From positions 8,587,700 to 8,651,699 of the forward strand of contig OZ038326.1 of the NCBI GenBank assembly GCA_964035795.1: a stretch of DNA of 64,000 bases, written 5' to 3'. Both the position numbers and the translations under genes were made by a program. Every line of letters begins with the position of its first letter. Position 1 is the stretch's first letter. Of the stretch, positions 30,202 through 42,425 are shown piece after piece. The notes beneath the pieces are model-generated. The model saw only the letters and a list, made by a program, of their open reading frames with translations. It had not been told where the DNA came from and did not search any database. The stretch comes from Pterobdella sp. o SKG-2022 (lineage: Eukaryota > Annelida > Clitellata > Hirudinida > Piscicolidae).

Positions 30202-31022
30202 TTGAAAACAAAACTGCACAAAATGGAACATTCATCTAAGAAATACATTCAAAAAAACATCAACCTCCAACTATCTCACATAGTTTTGGTGCTAATGTCA
30301 CTCGTCTGGCGGGCTAAAGGTCAATTTTGGGACTGTTACAACGACTACTGCTTCTTCACATATGGATTCAACGTCACAGTGTCCTGCCTCAACCTCGCTA
30401 AGCACATGTGCCTTTCAGACCTCAAGAACTCACATCCCATTGAAGTCACCAACGAGCGCACTTTGAAAGAAGTTTCAGAGTTCATTGAAAAATACATCCC
30501 CAACCTCAAAGTCATTCTCAATGCCCATCTGATTGCTGAGGGAACCTACTATTGGAAACACAACAATAAACTCGTTGACAGTAGGTCTCAATATTTCAGC
30601 CACTAATAAGTTTTGCTAATATAAAAACCTATTTGAAGTTGATTTGAGGCAGAAACAAACCGACGACTTATACTGCATGGAGCAGCTCTACATTTATCGC
30701 AGTGAAATCCTATGTGCCAAGGAGGGGGAGATGCCCAAATATGGTGTCATCTGCATGATTGGTTCCTATTCTTCTACATTCAAATTGACACACTTCATAT
30801 AAAAAATTTTTTTTCAATAAATAATTTGAATATTTTTGTGTGCCCTTTGCAACCACGGCAGACTGCCCAGTGAGGTGGTCAAGAACAGAGCTGTTGCCTG
30901 AGACAGAGCACACACACCACAACATAACACTCAAAAAGGATTGTTTGCAAATCTGCCTCTCTGTGCAAATGTGCAGAGGATACGTGTATGGAAAGCACAA
31001 GAGGCGCACCATCTGCCAGTGA
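30202..31022 (+). CDS. Small secreted protein: C-type-lectin-like domain followed by an apple/PAN-like domain, 3 exons
   Basis: Exons 30202-30580, 30639-30761 and 30862-31022 (phases agree; 220 residues, or 213 from the second Met at 30223). A hydrophobic stretch HIVLVLMSLVW ahead of a polar cleavage region suggests a signal peptide. The N-terminal ~125 residues follow C-type-lectin spacing (DYCFFTYGF, LNLAKHMCLSDL, TNERTLKEVSEFI, YYWKHNNKLVD, ILCAKE, YGVICM) but lack the calcium/sugar EPN or QPD and WND motifs. The C-terminal CLQICLSVQMCRGYVYGK has apple/PAN cysteine spacing. Likely extracellular, perhaps in recognition or adhesion; ligand unknown. Exon 2 uses an AAG acceptor. AATAAA at 31139-31144. 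The lectin-like assignment rests on pattern only. Confidence 0.7.
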
Positions 31023-31144
31023 GACCCTCTATTTCATAGCCATCACTTTCCACGTCTCAACCAGTGTTTATGATAACCCTCATTTATTTTATGTTTTTCA
31101 AAATTTTATTATTCCGTTTTTATTATTTTTGTTAAACTAATAAA

Positions 31145-32015
31145 CAATTATTGACTACCATCTGAATGATTACGTTCCAAATGACGTCACAGAACAGGGG
31201 TCACAAGCAGCGTATCAATTCGGAAGATCAAAGGCGTTTTTTTCTACAAAAGACTACAGACCTCGTACTCGTCATGCACCAACCAATTGAAAGGTGTGTG
31301 AAGGGTTGTGATCTCAATGAAATAGTTGTAAAAACATCTTTCGAAGTTATTGATTTTTTAACTTCAGCCTTCTTCGTGGTCTAAAAATACCCGGACTGTC
31401 CTTTGATGCCATGTAAGATGAGATTTTCTGGCAAGGCGGACACTCATTGGAAAACTTTCCATTGTTTGCATCTTTTCTTACAGAGTTGTTGCCTTGTTTT
31501 TCAGCCATCTTTGTAATGTTTTGACAAAAAAGTGCTTTCAACCACAGAAACCATCTAATATCACACATGCAAGCTTTTTGGGGACAGTCTTCTGACATGT
31601 GAGTCAGGTTTTTTGAACAATCGAGCTGAGATTGACAGAGTCTTTGACAGTGCCCAAATGGCAAAAATTTTTCCATATTGTCCTTAATATCTTTTTGAAG
31701 AAGGTGGCTTAAAAATGGTTTAGTTAGCATAACGTCAACACAGTCTGACTCACATCAAACAATAAAGTTACAGAGTATTGCATAATAGACTTCTTTTTTG
31801 TTATTTCAAGATTTTTTTTTCTATTTCAGACGTGGAGTCTTCCAAATACTTCACTAACTCTGGCAGTCTGGTCTCAACTTTAATATCAATTATCACTTCT
31901 GCATAAGGCAGTCCCAAGGTAGAAATATTTTCCTCCCTCATTCAGTTTCTGTCAAACGATGATATTTAGTTGAATGTATGTTTTGATGGAATAGGCTGGG
32001 ACAACTTTTGTGTCA
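31145..32015. other. No gene recognised; cysteine-containing open frame on the minus strand
   Basis: A 127-codon minus-strand frame at 31730-31347 is rich in Cys (CQRLCQSQLDC, CPQKACMCDI, CPPCQK). It has no family match that I know and no clear splice sites. It could be an exon of an unknown gene or degenerate transposon coding sequence. Confidence 0.3.
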
Positions 32016-32560
32016 TTTTTTTATCCCAAGTCGTGGGTGGGTGTTTTTCAAGTTCCCACCAAGACCGTCTAGTTCTTCAAAAGCTCAGCCGCTCTCACAG
32101 GGACGGTCCACAGACTCTCGGGTCCCATTGTGGTACTTATTTTGGTACAGATGAGAATATAATGAGTGTCACGAGGGTAGGCGTGGCAGAGTGAGCATGA
32201 TGGTAAGATTTTTTTGAGGTATGAGAGGATGTAGTGAAATTTTTTTTATATGAGTTGGGCGAGGGTGCGTAGTGTGTAGTGGTCTAGGATGGTTTCTGAG
32301 TCATGTACAGGAGTGGGGGTTGTTTGTTGAGGATTTTGTTGTGAGTGGATATGTATTCGTGTACTATTTTTGTGTGTATTGTTTACCTGTTGTTTTTATT
32401 TGTGTGTGAGAGGTGTTCTGGTTGGTGGGTATGTTTATGGTGTAGTTGATGTTGAATGTGGATTTCTTTTTGTATCTGGGGTGAGCTTTTTGTGTGGAGA
32501 GTGGGCGTAATGGGTTGGTGGACACTGGCGTCTTCTTTATATTGGTGGTACGAAAGTTGA
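32016..32560 (-). mobile_element. Jockey-like retrotransposon, 5'-truncated copy J2
   Basis: Only the last ~545 bp of the Jockey-like family, with the shared terminal block (CAAAAGCTCAGCCGCTCTCA on the plus strand) and the region corresponding to 49390-49900 of copy J3. More diverged than J4. Confidence 0.75.
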
Positions 32561-33099
32561 GCATGTACCTAAAAAGGTGTTATTTTGGGTTTTTGATGTA
32601 AAACGAAGTTGAAGGTAACAAAAATATTTCTTAATTTATAACCTCATGCAAAACCCTCATGCCCACAGTGAAACAACCACCAAACGTATTCGGCAGCTGT
32701 AATTTTGCATGTTAGTAACATGAACTTTGCATGAATGAAACTTAAACTTTTTTCATAACAAATAAATAATTGCAAATACGGCACAAACTCGCCGCCATAC
32801 ACCGAAAAAGCCAAGAGTCAGCTGATGTGGTGACATACACGACTGGGTGTTTAACAAATGACTTTGCACCCACTCTATCTTACTAAACTTTATTCCTTTG
32901 TGATCATCGTCATTATACAACAATTTATTGTGTGTGCAGCCGTTCTGTCGGTTTGTTTTTGCTATGAACTGCTTTTTCTCCTTTTTAAGGTATTTCATTT
33001 TCAATTTTTTGTTTTCCTTAGTCTATTTAATTATTATTTTTTTTACAAAACCTTAATTTCTTTCTTCTTCTTTTTTTTCCTCGTATTTACTCTGAACCA

Positions 33100-35475
33100 A
33101 TGCCCTGCTGTCGGTATTTTCTACTTAGTCTCTTTAAATTCTCTTCTCCTCCTCCTCGGATCGTCAGGCGGCGCGTTTTCTTCTTCAATCTCAAAGCTTG
33201 TAGTTCTTCTTCTGTTCTCAATAGTATTTTATCATCCACTACTACTTTCTCCAGTTCTACATTCCCTCATTCCTCTCTTCTTTTCACCTAAAATCTAAAT
33301 CTTCTTTTCTCAATTCTAACTCATCCAACTCATCTCATAACTCTTTTAAACTTCTTAAATCCATTAATGTCTTTTTTCTCAACATAAGATCTCTTAATAA
33401 CAGCTTTATTCATGTGTTCAATCTTCTTTCTGACTCCAACCTTGACTTTCTAGCTCTCAGTGAGACCTGGCATGAATCTGCTTCTTCTCCTTCTCTCATC
33501 TCTGCTTGTCCTCCCTCTCATTCTCTTCTTGAACTTGCTCGTGGTCCTCAAAGCCCTCTTTCTACCTCTTTTTCCTCTTATGGAGGAAGCTGTCTTTTAC
33601 AAATCTACCTTCTTTTCTCCCAAAACTTCTCATCCTCGTTTTAAATTTTTTGCATCCTTTGTCTCTTCTTTTAAATTTGGTACTCTCACCCTGTTTATTG
33701 CTGTTATTTATCGACCTCCTTCTTCTTCTCTTCATTTATTAATGACTTCTCTGCCTTACTTGAATTTCTATATACTCTTTCCTCTTCTTTTTATATTGTA
33801 GGTGACTTTAACATCCAATTTAACAACAAAACTAATTTCTACACTAACAAATTTTTGGAACTTCTCGAACTTTTCAATCTTTCACAACATTGTGACTTTC
33901 CCTCTCATTCCTCCGGCAACACTATTGATTTTTTCATCACATCATCCTTTATCAAACCCATTAGTATTCTTGCTCACCCAGTCTCCTTCTCTGATCACTA
34001 TTTTATTCAATCTTCTTTCCCTGCCAACCCCATTAAACTCTCTTCTACTGTCAAGGTATCTACTCGCTCTTGGTCTTAACTTGACAAAACACTTTTAATC
34101 CAACTTCTTTCGGCTTTTTTTTTTAACTCTTCTTTTTTCTTTCACTGACGTTGATGACTTTGTTTTTGCTCTAGACTCGCTTCTCACTAATACTTTGAAT
34201 GCGCTTCTTCCCATTAAATCTTTTAACTACCGTCTTTCCTCCTTCAAAGCTCCTTGGTTTGATGGTGAATGCGTCACATCCAAACGTACTTTACGCAAGC
34301 TCGAACGTTCTTATCATTCCTCTTTCTTCTTCCTTTCACGTTCTTTGGCTTTTTCACCTTTCAACCTATCGCTCTCTCCTCCACTCCAAACACTCAAATT
34401 TTCTTGTTTCTTCCATCAGCTCGGCTTCCTCTTCTTCCTCTCGTTGGAAAAATCTCAATCGTATTTTTTTCCAAAAAATCCCCTCCCCCTCTTTTTTTAT
34501 CTCAAGAGTTTCATGACTGTTTCCACAACAAGGTTCTTTCCATTAGAACTAATTGCTCATGATCTCACACTCCTTCAGCGTCTTCTCTTGCCTCTATCTC
34601 TTTTTCTCACTTTTCACCCATCACCTTCGCAGACCTCAATCATCAAATCTGTATCTTCATCTTCCGGCTCCCTGTCTCTGTCTTTCTTCTATTCTTTCAT
34701 TGAGTGACTCCATGCATCTAAAACTTAATCTCTGGAAATTTAATTTTATCTATCTTTCTAAGTATAAATCTCTTCTTTCCTCTCTCCCTCCTATTATGAT
34801 CTCTGACCTTACACTCTATCCCGCTTCCACTATTCGCTGTCTTGGCTTTCTCCTTGATTCTTCCCTTTCTTTTGTTTCTCAAATTCTGTTGCTTCTTTTT
34901 GTTTTTTCACCTACGTCGTATCAGACAGATTTCTTCTTATCTTGATGATGCCTCTCTTAAAATTCTTGTCTGCTCTCTTGTTCTCTCCCGACTTGATTAC
35001 TGCAATCTGTACATTAATTTTCCTAAATCTACTCTCTACCCTCTAACTAAAGCTTTCAACTTTGCTGCACGCCTGGTTTCTCATACTATTAAATTCTCCC
35101 ATATCTCTCCATCTCTTGTCGATCTTCACTGGCTACCTCTTCACTTTCGCTTTTCTTTCAAAATCTATACTCTCGTGTATAAAATTTCTCATTTTACTTC
35201 GCCTTCCTATCTTTCTAGCCTACTACTACATCCTGAACGTGCCAGCCTACGGTCCTCTACTCGTTCTCAACTCTTCATTATCTCTCTCTCACTCCTATGC
35301 TAAACCTGCTTTTTCTTTTTCTGGTCCACTTCTCTAGAACTCTCTTTCTTCTAATAATAAATCTTCTCTCTGTCCTACTTTTCTCAAAAACCTAAAAACA
35401 TTCTTCTTCAAGCAGTTCTTAGCAGAGCGCCTCTGAACGATGCGTAATAATTTATTATTATCACTATTATTATAG
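33100..35475 (+). mobile_element. CR1/L2-type non-LTR retrotransposon, nearly complete but decayed
   Basis: Plus-strand endonuclease at 33350-34080 (SDSNLDFLALSETWHES, IAVIYRPPSS, VGDFNIQFNN, FSDHYF) is followed by a linker (KAPWFDGEC). Most of the RT palm is missing or unreadable. The C-terminal part at 34900-35430 (LRRIRQISSYLDDASLK, FAARLVSHTIKFSHISPSL, DLHWLPLHF, FSGPLLW) is clear. The tail at 35445-35475 is an ATT/ATC repeat, typical of L2. The coding strand is extremely pyrimidine-rich, giving Ser/Leu/Phe-heavy frames. Several frameshifts. Confidence 0.85.
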
Positions 35476-36453
35476 CCCTGGAGCTTTGGCGATGAAGCTG
35501 AGCTTAACAAGCAACAAACCATAGCCAGAAATTTGCATGTGGGAAACAGAATGGGTGGTGTTTTTGAAGGCAGTGAAACTAACTGAAAAGCATTTTTTAC
35601 CACTGAAAAGTCTCTGCTGCAGGACAGCTCCTATTTCAGGGTAAAAAAGTTCTGAAAAAGATATAGAAATTATTTATCTAACCAGATACGGTTGAAATGA
35701 CACTACGCCCACCATAGAAGCAAGATGTTTCTGGAGATCTGTGCAGTTGCTGCGGCAAAAAAAATGCGGTGTGAGTCTTGCGAGAGTCCGCAAAGGATAG
35801 CTACCTTAGTTACATAGTCTATTGCTCTTGCAAACTTGAAAAAGGCAAAGAATCTTGTATTTGTTGAAAAAACTGCTACCACCTGCGAAGACTGTGCTGA
35901 GACTACTTCCGAAGCTTTCCGCAAGTGGCCATGTAGCAACAAAGTCGGAAGGAGGCGAAGCACAGATGGTTTTTTTGCAGAATCTCATTCTTAGTGACAT
36001 GTGGTCCGAAGATTTGATGGAGTCTCGAACAGCGGAAAACTAGTTTCTGTTTTAAAGAGAAAAACAGAAAATCCTTGTCTTGGTTCTTATTTGTCAATCA
36101 AAAAGCTGCAATGAATCCAGAAAAATGGGAGTTTTTTGGCACGTAACTGACTTGGTGTACCAACGCTATATAAGATGAAGTAGAGCTGCTAGGAAAAATA
36201 TGGCTTCTATAAAGGCATCATGTGGTCGTCACAAAGGTTGGTTTCGTCTGCGGCCTATCACCCCTTTTCAGCCATGCGAGGTACGTTGGCAGGAGACTCA
36301 TGAAAAACCAAGTGCAATCCTAATTCATCAATAAACTTTTCGGCAAGCAGTTTGACATAGCAGCTTTTTCATATCACTTTTCATGGCTGAATATAAAATT
36401 GAGAACGTTGCTGTGCAGTTACTCCAGTGAGTTTGAGGCTGGTGGTGTACTCG
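35476..36453. other. Between L2 element and serpin, no gene recognised
   Basis: Includes open frames at 35700-36060 on the plus strand with Cys pairs (MRCESCESPQ, ATTCEDCAETT) separated by stops; possibly a decayed transposase or zinc-finger exon. The serpin promoter should lie at its right end. Confidence 0.35.
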
Positions 36454-38513
36454 ATGGTGTTTGTGCTGCTCATCAACTTAATCCTTTTCGGAATGCTCAT
36501 CACCAACTCAGTCTCCAGGTCAGTGCTACAAACACCAGTTACTTATGTTAAAACCTCATTTCCACGCGTCACAGTGCAAACAGCTCAATTACTAAACTAC
36601 ATTTCCAGGTTGAGGAGGAATTTGGAGGAGTCATGGAGATTAAGTCGCAATTAGTGCAAAAATTCTTTTAAGCGCTACATAATTTAAATAAAAAACATTT
36701 TTGAACATAAAAATTTTGAAAGGTGAAATTTTTTCGAAATTAACTTGAAAATAGTTTATAAAATCCTTGTCAGACATGAAAACTAGAAATCCAAGGCACG
36801 CTATGGAGCATTGAATTTTATGAAAATTTTTTTTGGAAAATAATAAATTACAAATAACTTGAAAAAAAAAATTTAAAGAGTCAAAAACAAAAAAGGCAAA
36901 TAGGGCGTCGATCGATATGTTATGTGCGAGACAGCAGTGCGAGCTGACATCAGGCATATTTCAATGCTATAGTTTCATACTTTATATCTTCACGTTTCAA
37001 ACCATTTTTTATTACCAAATAAAAAAAAATACTTTTTGATTTTGTGAATGAGTTTAATTTTTTAGACTAAATAAGATAAATCGAAAAAAAGATTTAAAAA
37101 TTTTTGCTTCTTGAGATGAATTTCTGAAGGATCGGATGGCTTAGTTGCTGACACCCAAACAAGCATTTGGTAGGCATTTTTCTTTCTGAACGGAACCCAT
37201 GAAAACTGAAAATATAATTTTAAACATACTCGTTCAAAGATAGCATGGGTCTTGTGGAGAGTGACCTGTTGGACAGCGGATCGGAGGAGCAAAGCAACAG
37301 AAGCACCAAAACAACACGAACTCACCTCCTTTGTCTTTCCAGGGCCCACAACAAATTTTCTCTGCAACTGTACCAGGAGTTTTGCAAGGACGGAAAACGA
37401 CCAGGCAACTTTGTGATATCACCCATCAGCGTTTCCATCGGTCTAGGCATGATCCACCTGGGAGCTAGAGGATCTACTCGAGAAGAACTCCACAAGTCAC
37501 TGCATCTGCATGAAATCCAAGAAAGCCAATTGCTACCAGCTTATGCGGCCTTGCACTGGGATCTCACCAAATCAACGCTGCCCAAGGGAGGCATTTTTGA
37601 GTTCGCCATCAGACTTTTCGTGCAGCCTGGTCACGTGATAGCTCAGCAATATGAAAGGATATGCTCCAAATATGAAATTTCACGTGTCAAAAACATCGAT
37701 TTCCGCAACAGACCAGATACAGCCCGAAAAGAAATAAACCAATGGGCAGAAGAGAAAACACATGGGCGAATAAAAGACGTATTACCAATGGGCATAATAG
37801 AACGAGACACAAGTTTGTTGCTGGTTTGCGCTACATACGCAAAAATATCTTTTCAGTACCCTTTTGAAAAGAAAAAGACCACATGCCTTCCATTTTATTT
37901 GAACTTGGAAGCTCCTCAAGTGCCCATGATGTACCAGAGAAGGTGCTTCAAAATGGCACACATCCCCAAACTTGACTGCCAACTCCTCGAACTACCACTC
38001 GCCTGCGCCCACTCCAAACTCCTTATCTTCCTTCCTAGGAACTCTGACAACCTCAGTCGTCTGGAAATGAAACTGACCCGCTCTTCTCTGGAGACTGCTA
38101 TGGACCGCTTGCAAGAGGAGTTGGTGGATGTTTACTTGCCTAAATTTCGGTACGAACTTGGCATAATTTGCTGGGAAGCTCTTATAAAACTGGGCATCAA
38201 AAACTTCTACGTCAGTGGTAAGGCTGACTTCTCAGGGATCGACGGCACAAACACACTGTATCTTTCCAGAGTCTTCCACCACTTAAGCTTTGAGATGGAT
38301 GAGGGAACAGCTCCCGAAGTTAACTCCTCCATTGGCACGTGTTCAGGCACCAACTCGTATTCCAACTCCATCGCAGATGTGCAACAGGTTCCCAAGATAT
38401 TCAGGGCTGACCACCCTTTCCTCTTTGTGCTCATTGATGAACGAACCGCCGCCATACACTTCATCGGCCGAGTCTTCCGTCCCCAAATTTCCAGCGCTGC
38501 CTCAGTCACCTGA
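36454..38513 (+). CDS. Secreted serpin with unusual reactive-centre loop, 2 exons
   Basis: Exon 1 (36454-36518) encodes MVFVLLINLILFGMLITNSV, a clear signal peptide. It splices in phase to 37343-38513, giving 411 residues, the usual serpin precursor size. Family motifs: NFVISPISVSIGLGMIHLGA (helix B), INQWAEEKTHGRIKDVLP (helix F/strand 3A), VYLPKFRYE, hinge DEGTAPEV, and the C-terminal RADHPFLFVLIDERTAAIHF. The reactive loop from hinge Thr to the FRADHPF strand is about 31 residues, some ten longer than in alpha-1-antitrypsin. P12-P9 is Pro-Glu-Val-Asn instead of small alanines, and the nominal P1 region is Gly/Thr with a Cys nearby, so classical protease inhibition is doubtful. A 5' exon read-through from 37245 is probably intron. 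AATAAA at 38606-38611. Confidence 0.92.
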
Positions 38514-38598
38514 TCACGTTCAAAATTCATTTCGAACAGTTTCATTTTCAAATCATTCATTTTTGAATTTTCATTTTGTATTAACGATCATTTCATGT

Positions 38599-38611
38599 TT
38601 TATTTAATAAA
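38599..38611. terminator. Back-to-back polyadenylation signals of serpin (+) and PNISR (-)
   Basis: AATAAA on the plus strand at 38606-38611 serves the serpin, 93 bp past its stop. TTTATT at 38599-38604 is AATAAA for PNISR on the minus strand, about 124 bp past its stop. The two genes therefore share a very tight convergent 3' region with probably overlapping transcripts. Confidence 0.7.
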
Positions 38612-38727
38612 CTTTTATGAAAATCCATAATATACATTGTTTTACAACGCGGGAGAGCTGCGCAGCACAACAGCACGACATGACCTTATGCATGTCTTAA
38701 TTGTCATCATCGGGTGCACGTATACCA

Positions 38728-41700
38728 CTACCTTCTCCTTCGTCTCGAATTTGATTTTCGTGACCTCTTCTTTTCTTTTCGTCTTTCTCTTGACCTAGAT
38801 CTTTTATTTCTCGACCTAGATCTTCTATCTCTTGACCTGGATCTTCTTTTTTTTGACCTGGATCTTCTGTCTTTTGACCTAGATCTTTTGTCTTTTGACC
38901 GAGATCTTCTTTCATTTGATCTGGATCTTCTGTTTTTCGACCTAGATCTTCTTTCTTTTGACCTGGATCTTCTGTCTCTTGACTTGGATCTTCTGTCTCT
39001 TGACCTGGATCTTCTGTCTTTTGACCTGGATTTTCTTTCTTTTGACCTAGATCTTCTTTCTTTTGACCTAGATCTTCTGTCTTTTGACCTAGATCTTCTG
39101 TCTTTTGACCTAAATCTTATACCACTAGACTTATTTTCAGGTGATCTCTTGTGTTGTTTGCAGCTTGAAACAGCCTCATTTTTTGAGTCCACATCCTCTG
39201 AATCACTCTTCTTTCTTTTACCACTTTTTTTTTTCTTTTTTTTCTTTTCTTTTTTTGATATTATTTTAGACTCAGATGAACTAAGGTCTGAAGAAGGAAG
39301 AGAGCAAGCAGGCAGGATCGGAAGAATACATGGCGAGGGTTGCACACAAGTCCCGCTTGGCTGCATGTCCTCTGTTAGTGGGAAAATGAAATGAATGCTT
39401 GAATTTCAAAACATTTGAAAATTAATTACCATTACTTTTCTCGAAAGCCTCTTGTTTCAATTTTATTTTCTCCTTCAGTCTTGTGAAATTGTCATCATCA
39501 CTCTCTGAAAACTGTTCCTCTTCCTCCTCCTTCTCCTCTTCTTCTGACTCACTATCACCATCACCTCCTGATCACCCATGCAGTTTAAGCACTCAAAATA
39601 AGAATTTTTATATTCAATTAATCTAATAACACAACGAACAACAATAGGTTGACTAAAGAACTGACCCAGAGCTGAGAGGGAGGCAAGTGCAGACGACATG
39701 CTGAGAGCAACGGCGGCAACTACCGAGTAAGTCATCAAAATTTAATAATTATAATGCCTTATAACACATGCTCAAAAAAATTCACTACATGACATCTTAT
39801 CAAACAATATACTACCTTTCTTCCTTTTTTCTTTCCGCACCACTGACGTCACCACACTCAACACTTCTTCCCCCGTCACTTGTAACAGAAGTGACGTCAT
39901 CATCTGTTGGATCTTCAGCATCTAAGGGTGTGGTGTTAGTGACAAAAAACACAAAATTCAAAGTCGGAAGTTTGTAACATTGATGCACTAGTGGAGTGCC
40001 AACCTGTTCTAGCTCCTTGTCTTCTTCACTGAATTCTTCATCATCCTCTTTTAACAACATATTTTGCATATTAGTTCTTTTGGTAAGCATGCTATCTTCA
40101 TCTTCCTCTTCATCTTCATTTTCTTTGTTTTCTTCATCCTCATCCTCTTCTTCGTCACCTTCCCTGCTAGCTTCAAGTCTTGTCTAAATAACAAACGTTA
40201 AATAAAGAAAAATGGATTGGATAGTTATTTTGAAAATAAGAATGCTAATCACTTGAGAATTGTCATCCTCCCATCTACTCCCCTCTTTTTCTTCCAACTT
40301 TTTTTTTCGTTCATTCTCAATTTTTTCTTTTTCTAGCTTTTTTGCCTTTTCTTTTTCCATCTTTTCCAACTCATCTCTGATCCACGCTGGCAACTTCTTT
40401 CTTCGAGCTGAATCTGAAAATTATTAAAACTAACCAATTACACATGAGAACAAAACATAATGGCCACATGTGGTGACACTTCTCCACTAACACATCAAAT
40501 GCCTCAACTACTAGCTAACCAGCTTCGAAATAACCACAGCTTAGTTGACTGTGCATTCAGCAATTATTAAGCGACTTATGATTATAGTCCTTGACCTCAT
40601 ACAATCATCATTGCCATGCTGGTTTGAACACCAAACACTCTTTTAGAACCTGGGTCACTGCTGGTGCTTTTCTGTCACATGGCAGCATGCAAAACAAGAC
40701 AGCCCCATGAGGCCCACATCTTGTTGTGTCAAGTGGCAAAATGCCTTTGATTTTAATGAAATCCTTTGATGATATGAACTTTTAAGGGATCTGAAAAATG
40801 CCATGACAACATTGGTGGCATGGTATTATAAGCATCAAATATATTTGAGGGTTTATGATGAAGTTAGCTCATGAAATGCTTCATGGACAAAGAAGGTTTC
40901 ATTTAAAACAGTAACTCATGTCCAGGGTCAATATGAAAAGCCAATATCTACTAAGTTTGGTGGAGTCATCAAAATATATTAATGGCATTGACTGAGAAAG
41001 CCAAAAGTGGAAATTCAACAGCACTTGCTGAAAAATTTAGATTTTTCAAAAACATGTTAGTTTTTTTTAAATTTATTTGACCAATTTCTTTATTAAATAA
41101 ACATAAACTGGAAACTGTAATTGATAAACTGTTGGTTATATAGAAATAATTGGAAAGGAACAACCCATGGTATGGTCAGGGTGGGTGGTGAAGTTGTAGA
41201 GTGTGTAGTTGGCAGGGTTTTGCTCACCATATTGCTCATATGTATTGTTAATTTTATGCTGAACCATATTTGACTGGTTGTTGAAGGTTGATTGTTGTAT
41301 GCTTGTAGAAAATTGCTGATTACATGAAGGAAAAGGTTGGTTTTGAGAAGGAAAAGATTGGTTTTGTGTAGGAAAAGATTGATTTGGTGGAGGAAAATGT
41401 TGATTTGGTGGAGGAAAATGTTGCTTTGGTGGAGGAAAATGTTGATGTGTAGAGGGAGCTTGATTAGTTTGAAAAAATGCATGGTTTTGTTGTTGAGTAA
41501 GATCTTCATGACTGAAGGTTGACTGTGTAACAATGTATTCAAAACTAAAATAAAACTGCCATATTTTTTGTATTCAATAAAATCTTATCTTAATGATAAA
41601 AATGTCAAAACCCTGATGTTGATGTGGGCAGACTGGTCTCCTGTAGAGGTCTGAATTTTTTGATGTTTCAAGGTTGTTATTATATACTTTATCATAAATT

Positions 41701-42168
41701 TATTATGATTACCTTGTTAGGATGGGGGTGGGGAGGAGGTGGTGGTGGTGGAGTTGACCATAAGGCCCACATGTTGACATCTCCTTCAGTATTTCCTGTA
41801 GATGAGTTTTTCAAGAAGAATGCATGGCAACTCCACCAAACTGTGTAAATCCCTTAAGAAAAAATCTTCTTAACAGACCTAAGTCAATGCTATTCCCAGA
41901 GTGGGACAAATTTACTGTTTGTTGAGGATTGTTAGAGATAGAAGTTTGAGAAGATGACCACGATAGGCCACTTTGAAATCCCTGCGGCATCGGAGGTTGT
42001 GTTCCCGTAGAATCTCTTGTTTGTATCCATTGCTTTACAAGACTAGCCCAATCAGCTATAAAATAATTCAATTTCATAATATTTTGAAATCCCAAATTTG
42101 TAATAACCTTGTTGATTGTTTGGAGCAGGCAAATTCAACCAAGAAATTTGTTGATTGTTATTCCACAT
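38728..42168 (-). CDS. PNISR: PNISR orthologue (PNN-interacting Ser/Arg-rich protein), complete, 9 exons
   Basis: Nuclear-speckle SR-related protein linked to splicing through pinin. Exons in transcript order: 42168-42108, 42055-41879, 41503-41228, 40413-40253, 40183-40004, 39921-39816, 39719-39666, 39567-39436, 39371-38728; phases agree, 596 residues (human 805). Conserved blocks: MWNNNQQ start, ADWASLVKQWIQTRDS, KKLPAWIRDELEKMEKEK, an acidic stretch, LLLQVTGEEVLSVV, SSALASLSALG, LKEKIKLKQEAFEK, then a ~100-residue C-terminal RS domain of RSRSKDRR repeats. Exon 3 encodes a Pro/Gln array with FPPPNQH-like repeats. The exon 3 acceptor is weak and was chosen by phase. The plus-strand frame at 38714-39394 is only the antisense of the RS repeats. 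Confidence 0.93.
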
Positions 42169-42425
42169 AATTGAAATAAAATTCAAATAAGCCCTATAGA
42201 AATGTAACAAAAACGAGATATTTCATTAGATTTACTTAAATGAACAAATAAATTGAGTTACATTAGCGTTCTACTATTTTCGGTTGAAGTAATAGTCATA
42301 AATATTAATATTTTGGTGAAATATTAAAACTATTATTTTGTTGATTAAAATTTTCAAACTAAATTGCAAATTTAATTTTTCAATCAATAAACTGATCAGG
42401 AAGTATTCTTTGGTAAACAGTCAAA
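42169..42425. promoter_or_regulatory. Putative bidirectional promoter between PNISR and the GPR107/108-like gene
   Basis: The two start codons are 257 bp apart on opposite strands. The interval is AT-rich with no clear TATA pair and no repeat insertion, in contrast to most of the window. Shared promoter use is inferred from geometry only. Confidence 0.6.

Noticed and set aside
36427..36654. Single-exon 75-residue membrane protein
   Set aside because: The part from 36454 to 36518 works as the serpin signal-peptide exon, in phase and with a donor; the rest is intron.
38714..39394. 226-codon plus-strand open frame of Leu/Asp/Phe repeats
   Set aside because: It is the exact antisense of the PNISR RS-repeat exon; the minus strand has family homology and splice-phase support.
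39812..40090. 92-codon minus-strand open frame joining two PNISR exons
   Set aside because: It reads through an 82-nt intron in the wrong frame. Splicing 40004 to 39921 gives LLLQVTGEEVLSVV, which matches PNISR.
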